A stretch of 5,176 bases of DNA from the NCBI GenBank assembly GCA_021797955.1, contig JAJZYV010000168.1, forward strand, positions 1 through 5,176, written 5' to 3'. The stretch comes from Thermoplasmata archaeon (GTDB lineage Archaea; Thermoplasmatota; Thermoplasmata; Thermoplasmatales; Thermoplasmataceae). Below, piece after piece: positions 1 through 5,176 of this stretch (positions within the stretch are counted from its first letter, which is position 1; each line of letters begins with the position of its first letter). Position numbers and translations under genes: made by a program. Under the pieces are notes generated by a model. The model was not told the origin of the DNA. It saw nothing but the letters and a program-made list of their open reading frames with translations, and did not search any database.

Positions 1-2
1 CC

Positions 3-1079
3 TGCAAATGCGGTTTGTGTAAAAAATGCTATCATAAGAAGACCAAATATTCCTCCAACGGTGTGACCTGGAAGTACTCCGACCGGATCGGTATACCATT
101 TTGGCTTGGAAAATATTCTCTCTGCAAATACAAATATGGGCCCGCTTATGAGACCAATAATAACTGCACTTCCCGGACTCACATATCCTGCCAGAGGTGT
201 TATGACAATGAGTCCCATTAGAACACCGTTCACACCATATAAGACTCCAGGATCCTCTTTGGAAATGAGGAATTTCGTCGCCATGGTTGAAACCATTGCG
301 GATGCAGCAGCCAGAAATGTGGTTATTACCACTATCACGGTTTCATTTGTAAAAGCGAGTTCACTTCCTGGATTAAAGCCAAACCAGCCAACCCATAGAA
401 GAAGGATTGAAAGTGTTAACCAGCCGGAATTCAAATTTATCTTTTCTACCAATGACTGTTTTAATCCTCTCTTCTTTTCCTCCTGCCATATTCTAACCAA
501 TATGGCAATCGCGGCAAACCCAGCAGCCGCATGCACTACTAAACCTCCCGCAAAGTCACGAACTCCCATCGTATATAACCAGCCGGTTGGATTCCAAATC
601 CACGCTGCCGGCAAGGTCCATATTAATGCAAAGTAGATTATTGCAAATATCATGAAAGCAGATAATTTAATCTTACGGAGCACCACAACGGCAACAAGTG
701 CAAGTGTTACAGATGCGAAAGCAGTCTCAAAGAGAAAATATGTACCCAATGACAAGCCAGTATCAAAGAACTTTGTTCCGGTAAGCCAGAAAACGCTGGT
801 CAATGATCCTGAAACGGTGGTAGAAAACATGCCGAGGAATATGTTGCTGTAAAAGGGATTTCCGATTACTCCACCGATGGTTGGAGCGAAGGCGATATTG
901 AATCCTATCAATCCCATAAAGAACAATGCAAACCCCGTGATAATGAGGGTCTTGTATAGACTTCTGTCCATCCTGTGGCCAAGTTCACCAATTTCAAGAA
1001 ATCCAACCGATATTGTCATGGTAAACACGAGAAGACCTGCAATCAAAACCCAGAGATTATTTATTAGATCAGTTTGCAT
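3..1079 (-). CDS. amt: Amt-family ammonium transporter (C-terminus beyond window)
   Basis: This gene encodes a multi-pass membrane channel of the Amt/Mep family, which conducts ammonium/ammonia across the cytoplasmic membrane. The 359 visible residues are open to the left window edge; full-length relatives have roughly 400 or more. Family landmarks are clear. DFAGG at 175-179 carries the conserved Asp, followed by His183 in VVH, the first of the twin pore histidines. GWFGFNPGS at 231-239 includes Phe235 and Ser239, matching the gate Phe and the S1-site Ser of E. coli AmtB. GHTVGGIFG at 338-346 supplies the second pore histidine, His339. Trp162 probably matches the recruitment-site Trp. The protein starts in a hydrophobic first helix (about 9-28) with no extra signal peptide. 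The ATG at 1079 is the first Met of the frame and has a weak GTGAT Shine-Dalgarno-like element 4 nt upstream. A GlnK regulator often neighbours amt but is not in view. The family call is very secure; the symbol is generic. Confidence 0.96.
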   Translation of the reverse strand, partial: MQTDLINNLWVLIAGLLVFTMTISVGFLEIGELGHRMDRSLYKTLIITGFALFFMGLIGFNIAFAPTIGGVIGNPFYSNIFLGMFSTTVSGSLTSVFWLTGTKFFDTGLSLGTYFLFETAFASVTLALVAVVVLRKIKLSAFMIFAIIYFALIWTLPAAWIWNPTGWLYTMGVRDFAGGLVVHAAAGFAAIAILVRIWQEEKKRGLKQSLVEKINLNSGWLTLSILLLWVGWFGFNPGSELAFTNETVIVVITTFLAAASAMVSTMATKFLISKEDPGVLYGVNGVLMGLIVITPLAGYVSPGSAVIIGLISGPIFVFAERIFSKPKWYTDPVGVLPGHTVGGIFGLLMIAFFTQTAFA

Positions 1080-1082
1080 CAA

Positions 1083-1087
1083 AATCA
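1083..1087 (-). promoter_or_regulatory. Weak ribosome binding site of amt
   Basis: On the minus strand GTGAT lies 4 nt (TTTG) upstream of the ATG at 1079. It matches part of the archaeal GGTGATC anti-16S complement. It is the only Shine-Dalgarno-like element near this start, and it is weak. Confidence 0.35.
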
Positions 1088-1113
1088 CTTACGTCGGGGA
1101 ATTAGGGATGATT

Positions 1114-1123
1114 ATTTTAAATA
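1114..1123 (-). promoter_or_regulatory. TATA-like box of amt
   Basis: The minus strand reads TATTTAAAAT about 35-44 bp upstream of the amt ATG. An archaeal TATA box sits about 25 bp before the transcription start, so this would give a leader of roughly 10 nt, just long enough to contain the GTGAT element. No BRE (TFB-recognition element) is convincing. Confidence 0.45.
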
Positions 1124-1146
1124 TCGTGTTGAATTATTAGTCACTT

Positions 1147-1587
1147 TTATGTTGATGCAGTTTCATATTCAATTTCACCAGACATGTGTGGAAGAAAGCC
1201 ATAGATGGACAATGTCTAAATTATGATGAATAACGCCGGAAAAACCGGAATGAGAAATAATGCCTGTATGGCAGAAGACACAGCTATGGAAATTTATTCC
1301 ATATTTGTTTGGATTCTTAGAAGCCACATTGTTCAACAGGTCAATTCTTTATGCCTGAGATAGAGGAATAATGCGAGGATAGAGGGGATTAAGCCCACTG
1401 CAATATTGCTCATGAATTGTGCAATAAAACTTGACGCCTCAATATATCATGATTGTGATAGGTATTGTGCAGAAAGAATCATGTTTGTCATCGTGAAACC
1501 GACGTAAAATCCTATGGCGGTCAGACTATCCCCTAAACCTAAGACAGGAAGCGGTCCCACAAATGTGTAAGGTTGTGTATTCAAATT
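1147..1587 (-). pseudogene. Decayed C-terminal part of an MFS-type transporter
   Basis: One minus-strand frame reads like the end of a 12-helix transporter but has four in-frame stops before its terminal TAA at 1149-1147: TGA 1449-1447, TGA 1335-1333, TAA 1296-1294 and TAG 1218-1216. A TAA at 1590-1588 closes it upstream and no ATG begins it. Segments in order are a hydrophobic stretch containing GFYVGFTMTNMILSAQYLSQ (stop follows), then SSFIAQFMSNIAVGLIPSIL with LALFLYLRHKE, then ISIAVSSAIQALFLIPVFPA, and an acidic tail GEIEYETAST. The pattern of loop, helix with Gly-Leu-Ile-Pro, charged turn, last helix and acidic cytoplasmic tail resembles the final helices of metabolite:proton symporters. 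The first ten or so helices are missing; abiEii ends only 50 bp upstream. The MFS assignment rests on remembered family patterns. A random AT-rich frame would also look hydrophobic, so decayed MFS gene is a moderate-confidence reading. Confidence 0.42.
1285..1303. repeat. Perfect 7-bp inverted repeat
   Basis: TATGGAA and TTCCATA flank a 5-nt ATTTA loop, followed on the plus strand by TTTGTTT. It has the form of a small stem-loop terminator, but no plus-strand gene ends nearby and it lies within the decayed transporter, so it may be fortuitous. Confidence 0.3.
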
Positions 1588-1595
1588 AGGGTGAA

Positions 1596-1607
1596 AATTT
1601 TAAAATT
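1596..1607 (-). terminator. Possible T-rich termination region of the abiE-1 operon
   Basis: On the minus strand, 33-44 bp past the toxin stop codon, AATTTTAAAATT forms a 12-bp palindrome with two T4 runs, and another T4 lies at about 1627-1630. Archaeal termination relies on T-runs, so this is a reasonable end for the operon. The same block could equally be a TATA box of the former transporter gene. Confidence 0.28.
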
Positions 1608-1639
1608 GGCAATCCTCTGCAAATTGAAAAGTAGTTTCC

Positions 1640-2392
1640 TTATGCCTCTTCTAACCATTTGCTTATACATTTTTGTACGTCATCAAAGTCTGGTAATACG
1701 CCCAGGATTATTTGTTTCAATTCCCTTTTATACGTTTTGCCTGTCTGGTCCAATCTTTTCATAAATTCATCGAAGTCAAAGTGCGTATGGTAATAGTCAA
1801 GCTTCTTGTTTACCAATACCTGGTCAAACTTAATCTTCTTTTTATAAATCAGATAATAGAGATCGTTTACATCCCTGGCTTTTTCACGTGTAAGTATTGC
1901 TCTAATCTTTTCTGCTCCCACCTCATCAAGATTCATTCCTTGGACTACCTTGACTGGAATATCGTATTGTGGAAAGTCTGCCATCAGGGATATCTTTGGA
2001 AGAATAATATCCTCCCTCGAGCTGATTTCCACATATACGATGCATCTGTCCTTTTCAGTGGTATTAAGGGGGCCGTTAATCATGAATCTTGCAGATAGAC
2101 CAAGATTGTTATCTTTCATGATCTTAAATTCATTTTCGTAACCGTATAAATTCAAAGATCTGGAAACAAATTCAGGTAGCGTTTTCTTTATGGGAGCTGC
2201 AGCAGTGAAATCCAAATCCTCAGAAAATCTGTTCAGGCCATGAAAAATCCACAGATACGTTCCCCCTTTAAACACGAGAGGGTAATCGGAGACTATTGTG
2301 AGAATCAGACTCTGCACATAGTGCTTTTCCTGCTGCCATGGCCTCATGCCTGATAGTTTTGACAATTCTATTATTCTCTTTGAGTTGATCAT
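1640..2392 (-). CDS. abiEii: AbiEii-like nucleotidyltransferase toxin, module 1
   Basis: This is the toxin of an AbiE-type (type IV) toxin-antitoxin pair, a DNA-polymerase-beta-fold nucleotidyltransferase acting in the cytoplasm. Related MenT toxins add nucleotides to tRNA 3' ends; the substrate here is unknown. In its 250 residues the family motifs appear in order. KGGTYLW at 42-48 is the nucleotide-binding GG(T/S) turn. FSEDLDF at 56-62 holds the metal-binding Asp59 and Asp61. VYVEIS at 119-124 carries the third-strand acid Glu122. The C-terminal block 156-181 contains EKIRA (Lys162) and ARDVNDLYYL (Asp174, Asp177), matching the family's conserved AEK...RD..DLY pattern. All expected catalytic residues are present, so an active enzyme is likely. 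The ATG overlaps the antitoxin stop as ATGA and has a GGAGG ribosome binding site 7 nt upstream, inside the antitoxin gene, implying coupled translation. Family assignment is secure. Confidence 0.93.
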   Translation of the reverse strand: MINSKRIIELSKLSGMRPWQQEKHYVQSLILTIVSDYPLVFKGGTYLWIFHGLNRFSEDLDFTAAAPIKKTLPEFVSRSLNLYGYENEFKIMKDNNLGLSARFMINGPLNTTEKDRCIVYVEISSREDIILPKISLMADFPQYDIPVKVVQGMNLDEVGAEKIRAILTREKARDVNDLYYLIYKKKIKFDQVLVNKKLDYYHTHFDFDEFMKRLDQTGKTYKRELKQIILGVLPDFDDVQKCISKWLEEA

Positions 2393-2961
2393 CCAACCGC
2401 CTCCAGCAGCTTCAATCTTCCTTTGCCTTTGAATTTCTCCAAATAAGGCTTAAATTCTAACATCTCTTTGCTCCCAGTATATGGATCAATATCTTTTTTG
2501 GAAAAATAATTGAGGTAGTATCCATCCAGAAGCGCTTTTTCTACAGTTGCAACAAAGCAGTAACTTCTCCCTATTTTGTGGCGTTCATAACCAAACATGA
2601 GTGCCGAAGGAATCTTATGATATACCAGACCGAGGCCGACAAGCACGATGGAGTTCACGGGAGTTACAGATTGGACACTGTGCGGAGCCTGCTGCAGTAC
2701 ATTGTGAAACAGCAAAGCCGAGTGCAGTGATATATATGATGGTTCAATTAACTGAGAAGCTATCACTAGATCATTGGCTGCAAAAGAAATTTTTCCTCTT
2801 ACCAAAGGAATAGCAAGACCACTTTTCCATAGGCGAGTCAGATAAACTGAAGCAGTGGTGTGATTTTTACCTGTTAAATTGGATAGCTGAGATGTTGTGT
2901 ATACTGCCCTTTCAGACTCCAGAGCCATTTCCCTAATTTTATAAAGCGTAAGTTCTTTCAT
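2389..2961 (-). CDS. abiEi: AbiEi-like antitoxin and transcriptional regulator, module 1
   Basis: This 190-residue protein is the partner of the toxin that follows it. AbiEi proteins counter the toxin and repress their own operon. The N-terminal winged helix-turn-helix spans about 8-62: TTSQLSNLTGKNHTTASVYL is helix-turn-helix-like, and IPLVRGKISF forms the wing. The family core follows: PSYISLHSALLFHNVL at 74-89, VTPVN at 99-103, MFGYER at 122-127 and the signature ATVEKALLD at 138-146. The C-terminal tail (150-190) is basic, as expected for a nucleic-acid binder. The gene comes first in its operon, the classic AbiE order, and its TGA overlaps the toxin ATG by 4 nt. The start is slightly uncertain: the best TATA-like element is only about 18 bp from the ATG at 2961, so Met13 (codon 2925-2923) is an alternative that would spare the HTH. 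Confidence 0.88.
   Translation of the reverse strand: MKELTLYKIREMALESERAVYTTSQLSNLTGKNHTTASVYLTRLWKSGLAIPLVRGKISFAANDLVIASQLIEPSYISLHSALLFHNVLQQAPHSVQSVTPVNSIVLVGLGLVYHKIPSALMFGYERHKIGRSYCFVATVEKALLDGYYLNYFSKKDIDPYTGSKEMLEFKPYLEKFKGKGRLKLLEAVG
2400..2404 (-). promoter_or_regulatory. Strong internal ribosome binding site for toxin 1
   Basis: The minus strand reads GGAGG 7 nt upstream of the toxin ATG at 2392, inside the last codons of the antitoxin gene. It fixes the toxin start and allows translation of the second gene in addition to coupling through the ATGA overlap. Confidence 0.7.
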
Positions 2962-2974
2962 TGTTATCAGTCTG

Positions 2975-2985
2975 TTTATACAATA
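2975..2985 (-). promoter_or_regulatory. TATA-like element of the abiE-1 operon
   Basis: The minus strand reads TATTGTATAAA here, the best archaeal TATA candidate upstream of the antitoxin. Its centre is about 18-24 bp from the ATG at 2961, close to the spacing for a leaderless transcript but on the short side. It overlaps the palindrome at 2980-2989. Confidence 0.35.
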
Positions 2986-2989
2986 TTGT
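2980..2989. repeat. 10-bp perfect palindrome, possible AbiEi-1 operator
   Basis: ACAATATTGT overlaps the TATA-like element of the abiE-1 promoter. A 7-bp direct repeat ATTGTTA also occurs at 2960-2966 and 2985-2991, 25 bp apart and thus about 2.4 helical turns. AbiEi antitoxins are known to repress from promoter inverted repeats, so this is the obvious operator candidate; binding is inferred. A related palindrome, GCAATATTGC, occurs at 1400-1409. Confidence 0.3.
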
Positions 2990-3623
2990 TAATGTGGGAT
3001 GACCATATAAGCTTAATCGATCTGCCGACAAGAATCTGGATTACATTTAATGAAATTGCCTGGATTAATGAATAACCCGCAGGGAGATAGAAACATCCTT
3101 CGGCATCATGAAGAACGATCTCGAGGGGGACAAGACATGACTGCAAATTCATGATTCGGTCAGGGGGATATCCTCAGAATTTTCACGGTATTATATCTCC
3201 ATTAAGGTATTCTCAACATCTTGACGGAGAAAGGTCTCAATGGAAAGCCATTGACCAGTGAGTTTCATCCAGAGTTGCTCAACACAAATTTGATCAATCA
3301 TTGCTTAAAAACAATATTCTAATGGATACCAAAGCAAGCGGAGAAGACGGAAGAGATTATGCGGATAAAGTTATTCTAAAAGATTCTGAGGAGCAAGCTT
3401 TTTACAGAGATACTTGTTCTCAGGAAAGTTGAATGTTATTTTAAGATTCAGGATCGTAAAATCCAACCACTATTTCCTTCGCAATTTTCCTTTTTCGGTT
3501 ACAGACATGGATTCTAAATTTTTCTGAGAAGGTGTATGGAGTATCGGGATATTTGGTATCGGTTGTGAAATCATCGGAACATCATGACTTGGTACCAGTA
3601 TGGCAGATTAACCATAGATATAC

Positions 3624-3632
3624 TTTAATATA
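3624..3632 (+). promoter_or_regulatory. TATA box of the abiE-2 operon (leaderless)
   Basis: TTTAATATA is close to the archaeal TATA consensus. Its centre lies about 25 bp upstream of the ATG at 3653, the standard distance to an archaeal transcription start, so transcription should begin at or next to the A of the start codon. No Shine-Dalgarno sequence is present there, which fits a leaderless mRNA and supports this start codon. Confidence 0.62.
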
Positions 3633-3638
3633 GCTACG

Positions 3639-3648
3639 GTTGATCAAC
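3639..3648. repeat. 10-bp perfect palindrome between TATA box and start, possible AbiEi-2 operator
   Basis: GTTGATCAAC lies 7 bp past the TATA box and ends 4 bp before the toxin ATG, where a bound repressor would block polymerase loading. Upstream of the TATA box, GATTAACC at 3606-3613 is an inverted copy, with one mismatch, of GGTTGATC at 3638-3645, so two half-sites bracket the promoter. AbiEi-type regulators bind inverted repeats; the specific role here is inferred. Confidence 0.4.
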
Positions 3649-3652
3649 TATA

Positions 3653-4297
3653 ATGAAAATTCCATTGGCAAATCAACTGAAGAAAAGGCAGCAGGTTGAA
3701 ACCGCGTTTCTTCAGGATGAAATCATAAGAATCATATATATGACCACAGAGGATTTGGTTTTGCATGGCGGGACGGCTATTTGGAGATGTTATTCTAGTA
3801 AGAGATTTTCTGAAGACCTTTACTTTTACTCATCCTCATTCCCAACTCTCACTAAACAGTTTGAAAAAAGGGCATCATCTCAAGGGCTTATGATTACAAA
3901 AATAAAGGATACGGGCAATGTTATAGTTTCCACTGTTTCAAACGGCAAAACAAGCGTGAAACTTGAGGTAAATCATGTAAGAAAGGTAGAAGGAACAATA
4001 ACAACATATGAACTCACAGACGGTACGGAAATAGAAATACTAAGTCTCACACCTGATCAATTTATAGAAGAGAAAATTAACGCATATAGTGACAGGCGTT
4101 ACATTAGAGACATATACGACATTTACCACCTGGTTAAATCATGCCGTATACTGGAATCTACCCGAACAAATCTTAGACAATTTTTGCAGAATATTCAGCA
4201 TCCTGTGGATGAACCCATTCTCAAGTCAATCGTTTATATGGGGCTTGCGCCAACCTTTGATCGCATGGTTAACGAGATAGGGAGAAACATTGCATGA
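3653..4297 (+). CDS. AbiEii-like nucleotidyltransferase toxin, module 2, with altered metal-binding motif
   Basis: This 214-residue protein belongs to the same nucleotidyltransferase toxin family as module 1 but is strongly diverged. Motifs in order are LHGGTAIWR at 37-45 (nucleotide-binding turn), RFSEDLYF at 51-58, VKLEVN at 102-107 with Glu105 as the third-strand acid, and EEKINAY at 139-145 (Lys141) followed by IRDIYDIYHL at 151-160 (Asp153, Asp156). The striking feature is Tyr57 where the family and toxin 1 have the second Asp of D-x-D; Asp55 and Ser53 remain. The codon is TAC, one base from the Asp codon GAC. The frame is otherwise intact. The protein may be weakened, use another metal arrangement, or be on its way to decay. 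The gene is first in its operon, appears leaderless, and overlaps the antitoxin start by ATGA, the reverse of the usual AbiE order. Family call secure; activity uncertain. Confidence 0.9.
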   Translation: MKIPLANQLKKRQQVETAFLQDEIIRIIYMTTEDLVLHGGTAIWRCYSSKRFSEDLYFYSSSFPTLTKQFEKRASSQGLMITKIKDTGNVIVSTVSNGKTSVKLEVNHVRKVEGTITTYELTDGTEIEILSLTPDQFIEEKINAYSDRRYIRDIYDIYHLVKSCRILESTRTNLRQFLQNIQHPVDEPILKSIVYMGLAPTFDRMVNEIGRNIA

Positions 4298-4884
4298 AGT
4301 TCATGAAGCAGTTTATAGAGGAGTTCAGCAAAAAGCCTGCCTTTGGAATTGATGAAGTTAAGACGTTCATTAGGAGGAGAAATGCATCTGAGGGATATCA
4401 CAAACTTCTGATTCAGAACTTGCTTAAATCAGGTCGGATTTACAAAATAACCAGGGGTGCCTATACGTTCTACGACGAAGTACAATATGTCGGATTTGCT
4501 TTTCCTCCATTCTACTATGGCCTTGAGGATGCCCTTTCATTAAGGGGATTATGGGAACAGGAAACCAACCCTGTTATTATAACACCAAGAAAAGTGAGGA
4601 ATGGGATTAGGCAATTCGACTCCCGTAACTATCTCGTGAGACGAATTAAGAGAGATATGTTCTTCGGATATACACTATTGAAATATGAACAATTTTACAT
4701 CCCGGTATCTGACATAGAAAAAACCTTGATCGATCTGGTTTATTTTGATATAAGAATACCAGATGAAATTATTTCCACCATGATCAAGAAAATGAATCGG
4801 GAAACTTTCAATAGCTACCTGACAGAATTACCGCAATATCTCTCAAACCGGATTAGAATTATTGTTCGCAAAAAGAAATGGTGA
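4294..4884 (+). CDS. AbiEi-like antitoxin and transcriptional regulator, module 2
   Basis: This 196-residue protein is the partner of the preceding toxin. The N-terminal winged helix spans about 16-60: FGIDEVKTFI, then the HTH pair through YHKLLIQNLLKSGRI, then the wing YKITRGAYTFY. The AbiEi-type core follows: PPFYYGLEDALSLRGL at 71-86, VIITPRK at 94-100, a basic run LVRRIKRD at 114-121, FFGY at 123-126, and SDIEKTLIDLVYF at 139-151. That last block aligns with the EKALLD signature of antitoxin 1 at nearly the same residue number. The C-terminus ends in a basic patch, RKKKW. The ATG at 4294 overlaps the toxin TGA by 4 nt and has GGGAG 9 nt upstream; Met4 is an alternative start. It probably represses the operon and counters the toxin, by analogy with AbiEi. 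Overall similarity to antitoxin 1 is low, so cross-neutralisation is not expected. Confidence 0.85.
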   Translation: MKFMKQFIEEFSKKPAFGIDEVKTFIRRRNASEGYHKLLIQNLLKSGRIYKITRGAYTFYDEVQYVGFAFPPFYYGLEDALSLRGLWEQETNPVIITPRKVRNGIRQFDSRNYLVRRIKRDMFFGYTLLKYEQFYIPVSDIEKTLIDLVYFDIRIPDEIISTMIKKMNRETFNSYLTELPQYLSNRIRIIVRKKKW

Positions 4885-4958
4885 AGTGAAAGCAGTTACT
4901 CCTTTACGATTGGTGACCATTCCAAGTTGAGCAATAGATCGAAAATATATCTCTTCAG

Positions 4959-4974
4959 ACTGATATGCATCAGT
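4959..4974. repeat. 6-bp inverted repeat downstream of abiE-2
   Basis: ACTGAT and ATCAGT flank ATGC, 75 bp past the antitoxin stop. It could form a short hairpin in the 3' end of the transcript. No T-run follows directly, so it is not a complete intrinsic terminator. Confidence 0.25.
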
Positions 4975-5004
4975 TAAATCTGCACATCTCCTGCCCTATC
5001 AAAT

Positions 5005-5020
5005 CGATCATATTAGATCG
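5005..5020. repeat. 5-bp inverted repeat in the convergent intergenic region
   Basis: CGATC and GATCG flank a 6-nt ATATTA loop just before the T-rich tract at 5027-5045. The stem is short, but its position in front of the T-tract would fit a hairpin at the end of the abiE-2 transcript. Confidence 0.25.
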
Positions 5021-5026
5021 CCCCTA

Positions 5027-5045
5027 TTGTTTTCTTCTTGTTTTT
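5027..5045 (+). terminator. T-rich tract, likely end of the abiE-2 transcript
   Basis: This plus-strand pyrimidine tract contains T4 at 5030-5033 and T5 at 5041-5045, between the plus-strand operon and the converging protease-like gene. Archaeal polymerase terminates at such T-runs. It is about 140 bp past the antitoxin stop, so the transcript would have a long 3' tail. Confidence 0.35.
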
Positions 5046-5061
5046 AAGAACGACTGGGTAT

Positions 5062-5175
5062 TCAAATCCTCATAGTATCAGTTCTGAAGTCCAGTTTCAA
5101 TCCAATCATTTGAAGTATTTCCACTCCAATTATGGCTGGAAAATCTATATTTTCGAGAATTATGAATTCCGGTTC
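5062..5175 (-). CDS. C-terminal end of a retropepsin-like (clan AA) aspartic protease, partial
   Basis: A minus-strand frame enters from the right window edge and runs 37 residues to a TGA at 5064-5062. It contains FPAIIGVEILQMIGLKLDFR, matching the end of retropepsin-like proteases, where a hydrophobic strand leads into a (I/L)(I/L)G turn, a helix of the form xxLxxxGLxxD and a last strand. The catalytic Asp-Thr/Ser-Gly lies in the N-terminal half of such domains and would be outside the window, so activity cannot be judged. The gene converges on the abiE-2 operon. Only a short piece is visible, so the family call is moderate. Confidence 0.5.
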   Translation of the reverse strand, partial: EPEFIILENIDFPAIIGVEILQMIGLKLDFRTDTMRI

Positions 5176-5176
5176 A

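Larger units (their letters stand above)
2962..3652. other. 690-bp divergent intergenic region without a recognisable gene
   Basis: The two AbiE operons diverge from this stretch. Both strands are broken by stops. The longest open runs are only about 45-55 codons and none resembles a known family: a plus-strand reading through the ATG at 3322 to TGA 3430-3432 (36 residues from that ATG), and a minus-strand run from about 3578 to TAA at 3443-3441 with no usable start. The two ends hold the operon promoters. The middle, roughly 3000-3600, could be remains of a gene displaced by the modules, a small RNA, or plain spacer. No tRNA or CRISPR-like repeat is visible. Confidence 0.5.

Noticed and set aside
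106..636. Plus-strand open frame of 176 codons (and neighbours at 15-221, 652-852, 877-1140)
   Set aside because: All are antisense to the amt gene, which has unmistakable family motifs through the whole stretch; their translations show no domain pattern.
1336..1413. 26-residue hydrophobic small protein starting at the minus-strand ATG 1413-1411
   Set aside because: It could be a tiny membrane peptide, but it is more simply explained as one segment of the decayed transporter frame, which continues on both sides of the stops.
1573..2141. Plus-strand open frames at 1573-1764, 1712-2098 and 1950-2141
   Set aside because: They are mostly opposite the AbiEii-like toxin gene, with no recognisable motifs and no promoter or ribosome binding site.
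2601..2813. Plus-strand 70-codon open frame
   Set aside because: It is antisense to the AbiEi-like antitoxin gene and has no family features.
3322..3432. Small plus-strand ORF of 36 residues in the spacer
   Set aside because: It has an ATG but no clear ribosome binding site or convincing TATA box, a highly charged composition and no recognisable family; expected by chance at this length.
3441..3578. Minus-strand open run of about 46 codons ending at TAA 3443-3441
   Set aside because: It reads somewhat protein-like (ends GFYDPES) but has no start codon and an upstream in-frame TGA; no family recognised.
2962..3652. Possible CRISPR array, tRNA or insertion-sequence ends in the spacer
   Set aside because: No regularly spaced repeat, no cloverleaf-like pattern with a T-loop GGTTC motif, and no paired terminal inverted repeats were seen.
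4089..4280. Plus-strand 63-codon frame inside toxin 2
   Set aside because: It is an alternative frame fully within the toxin coding sequence, whose motif block RD..D is encoded there.

Overview
The window looks archaeal, most like a moderately AT-rich euryarchaeon such as one of the Thermoplasmata. The best evidence is a TATA box about 25 bp upstream of the ATG at 3653, which implies a leaderless transcript, together with a TATA-like box upstream of the gene starting at 1079. The lineage is an inference; no rRNA or other marker is present.

Layout: (1) 3-1079, minus strand: the first 359 codons of an Amt-family ammonium transporter. The frame stays open to the left edge. (2) 1147-1587, minus strand: what looks like the decayed C-terminal end of a major facilitator superfamily (MFS) transporter, with four stop codons before the natural end. 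(3) 1640-2961, minus strand: an AbiE-type toxin-antitoxin operon in the usual order, AbiEi-like antitoxin then AbiEii-like nucleotidyltransferase toxin, joined by an ATGA overlap. (4) 2962-3652: about 690 bp with no convincing gene, holding two divergent promoters with different 10-bp palindromes. (5) 3653-4884, plus strand: a second, sequence-divergent AbiE-type operon in the opposite order, toxin then antitoxin, again with an ATGA overlap. Its toxin has Tyr in place of the second Asp of the D-x-D metal-binding motif. (6) 5062-5175, minus strand: the last 37 residues of a protein resembling the C-terminal end of a retropepsin-like (clan AA) aspartic protease.

The centre of the window is therefore a small defence or stress island with two divergently transcribed AbiE modules, placed between a housekeeping transporter and a protease-like gene and bordered by a gene remnant. 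In the known AbiE system the toxin is a nucleotidyltransferase and the antitoxin both neutralises it and represses the operon from inverted repeats in the promoter. The two modules are too different in sequence and gene order to be a recent duplication. They were probably acquired separately, and each may regulate itself through its own promoter palindrome.
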